The notes under the pieces were generated by a model. It saw only the letters and a program-made list of their open reading frames with translations. It was not told the origin of the DNA and made no database searches. 29,159 nt of DNA from Azolla pinnata. Taxonomy: Eukaryota; Streptophyta; Polypodiopsida; Salviniales; Salviniaceae. Of the stretch, positions 28,487 through 29,159 are shown piece by piece (within the stretch, counting starts at the first letter, position 1; every line of letters begins with the position of its first letter). The stretch lies in NCBI GenBank assembly GCA_037176905.1, contig JBBBWG010004803.1:1-29159 (forward strand), given 5' to 3'. Position numbers and translations under genes: made by a program.

Positions 28487-29030
28487 CACTACAAGGGAAT
28501 CTTCTGTTTGCCGCGACAGTTTACCGCGCATTTACCGCGACTTTTTTCACTCATTTACCGCGACGTTTTCTAGACCTTTTGCCGCACATGTATCCGCAAA
28601 TTTGACGCAAACATGAACTCAAATTTTGCCGCGACCTTATTCGCATGTTTACCGCGACTGTTGACGCACATATTTCCGCGAACTTAGCCAGTCAACTTTC
28701 TGCAAATTCAATGTGAAATTTTGCCGCAACTATTTACGCAAGGTTTGCCGCACATATTGCCGCTTAGAAAACCTTCATTTTTTCGCAAATATTGCCGCTC
28801 ATTTGCCGCGGGTATTTCCGCAAGTATTCCAGGCATATTACTGCAAGTTTATCCGGGCACTTTTTCGCAACTATTGTCGGACATATTACCTCAACGTTGA
28901 TTTTCGACAGACAATTGCCACGAGCATTGCAACACATATTTCCGTGAAGATGGAGCACAGTTTGCCGCGATTTGCCGCGAGTTTGCCACAACTTTACCGC
29001 GACCTATCTGCGTAATTACCGCAACAAATG
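28487..29030 (+). mobile_element. Left end of a CACTA transposon with the densest subterminal array
   Basis: It begins CACTACAAGGGAATCTTCTG inside the gypsy linker and continues to about 29030 with roughly 30 copies, by eye, of TTTGCCGCGA/TTTACCGCGA-type motifs at 10-25 base spacing. This is the least degenerate array in the window, so probably the youngest copy. The right end and any transposase lie outside. Frames at 28713-29015 and 28764-28991 are by-products of the repeat. Confidence 0.8.
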
Positions 29031-29159
29031 TGATTAACTCTCATTTCTGTTCATTTCAGGCAAATTAGAGGTATAAAAAATGGCTCTAGGATATAATTAT
29101 GTTGTAAATCATGTGCCTATATATTTTTTCTAATCTAAAATGGAGTATATCAATCCAAT
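29031..29159. other. AT-rich interior start of the last CACTA copy
   Basis: No motif beyond the end of the subterminal array; presumably internal sequence of the element, which runs off the window. Confidence 0.4.

Noticed and set aside
28713-29015. 100-codon plus-strand ORF and a 75-codon minus-strand ORF
   Set aside because: Same subterminal repeat artefact in the last CACTA copy.
17395-29030. CRISPR array suggested by many short regular repeats
   Set aside because: Spacing is irregular, repeats are degenerate and carry transposon termini, and the genome is a plant's.

Overview
This window is nuclear DNA of a land plant with a transposon-rich genome. The evidence is a plant-type WDR11 gene with 20 exons, a plant telomere motif (three TTTAGGG units in an intron), chromodomain-type Ty3/gypsy relics, CACTA transposon ends and a LINE relic. 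The exact lineage cannot be fixed by eye. The left half (about 1-15,000) is one gene on the + strand; the right half (about 15,000-29,159) is nested mobile-element debris in which I found no host gene.

Gene half. Twenty exons between 221 and 14970 splice in frame into a protein of about 1377 residues that follows plant WDR11 proteins almost without gaps. Its N-terminal two thirds are WD40 propeller sequence and its C-terminal third is helical. The leader carries a GA microsatellite and two short upstream ORFs. Intron 13 appears to use a GC-AG splice pair. Introns 4, 5, 10 and 11 are large; intron 5 holds a decayed antisense LINE and intron 10 an interstitial telomere repeat. A perfect 18-bp foldback lies just after the stop codon.

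Repeat half, left to right. 15,570-17,390 has AAGCCAAACC-type motifs in opposite orientations, perhaps a decayed hAT-like element. 17,395-17,933 is the right end of a CACTA element, with a 24-bp tandem repeat. 17,934-18,635 is a solo-LTR-like repeat (repeat A); two partial copies lie head to head at 24,481-25,246. 18,713-24,478 is a minus-strand Ty3/gypsy element: an LTR with a heat-shock-element-like array beside its TATA box, then chromodomain, integrase, RNase H and partial reverse transcriptase. Its RNase H is split by a CACTA insertion (20,960 to about 23,885) containing four roughly 600-bp tandem units, three with a tRNA-like motif. A second CACTA left end starts at 25,247, inside the TATA region of a repeat-A copy. 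From about 26,280 to 28,486 lies a plus-strand gypsy element with gag joined almost directly to RNase H, cut by a third CACTA left end at 28,487.

The most interesting signals are the CACTA family with a long terminal repeat and dense TTTGCCGCGA-type subterminal arrays, seen at four ends, and the HSE-like array in the gypsy LTR. Neither was tested against any database; all family calls come from reading the translations and repeats directly.
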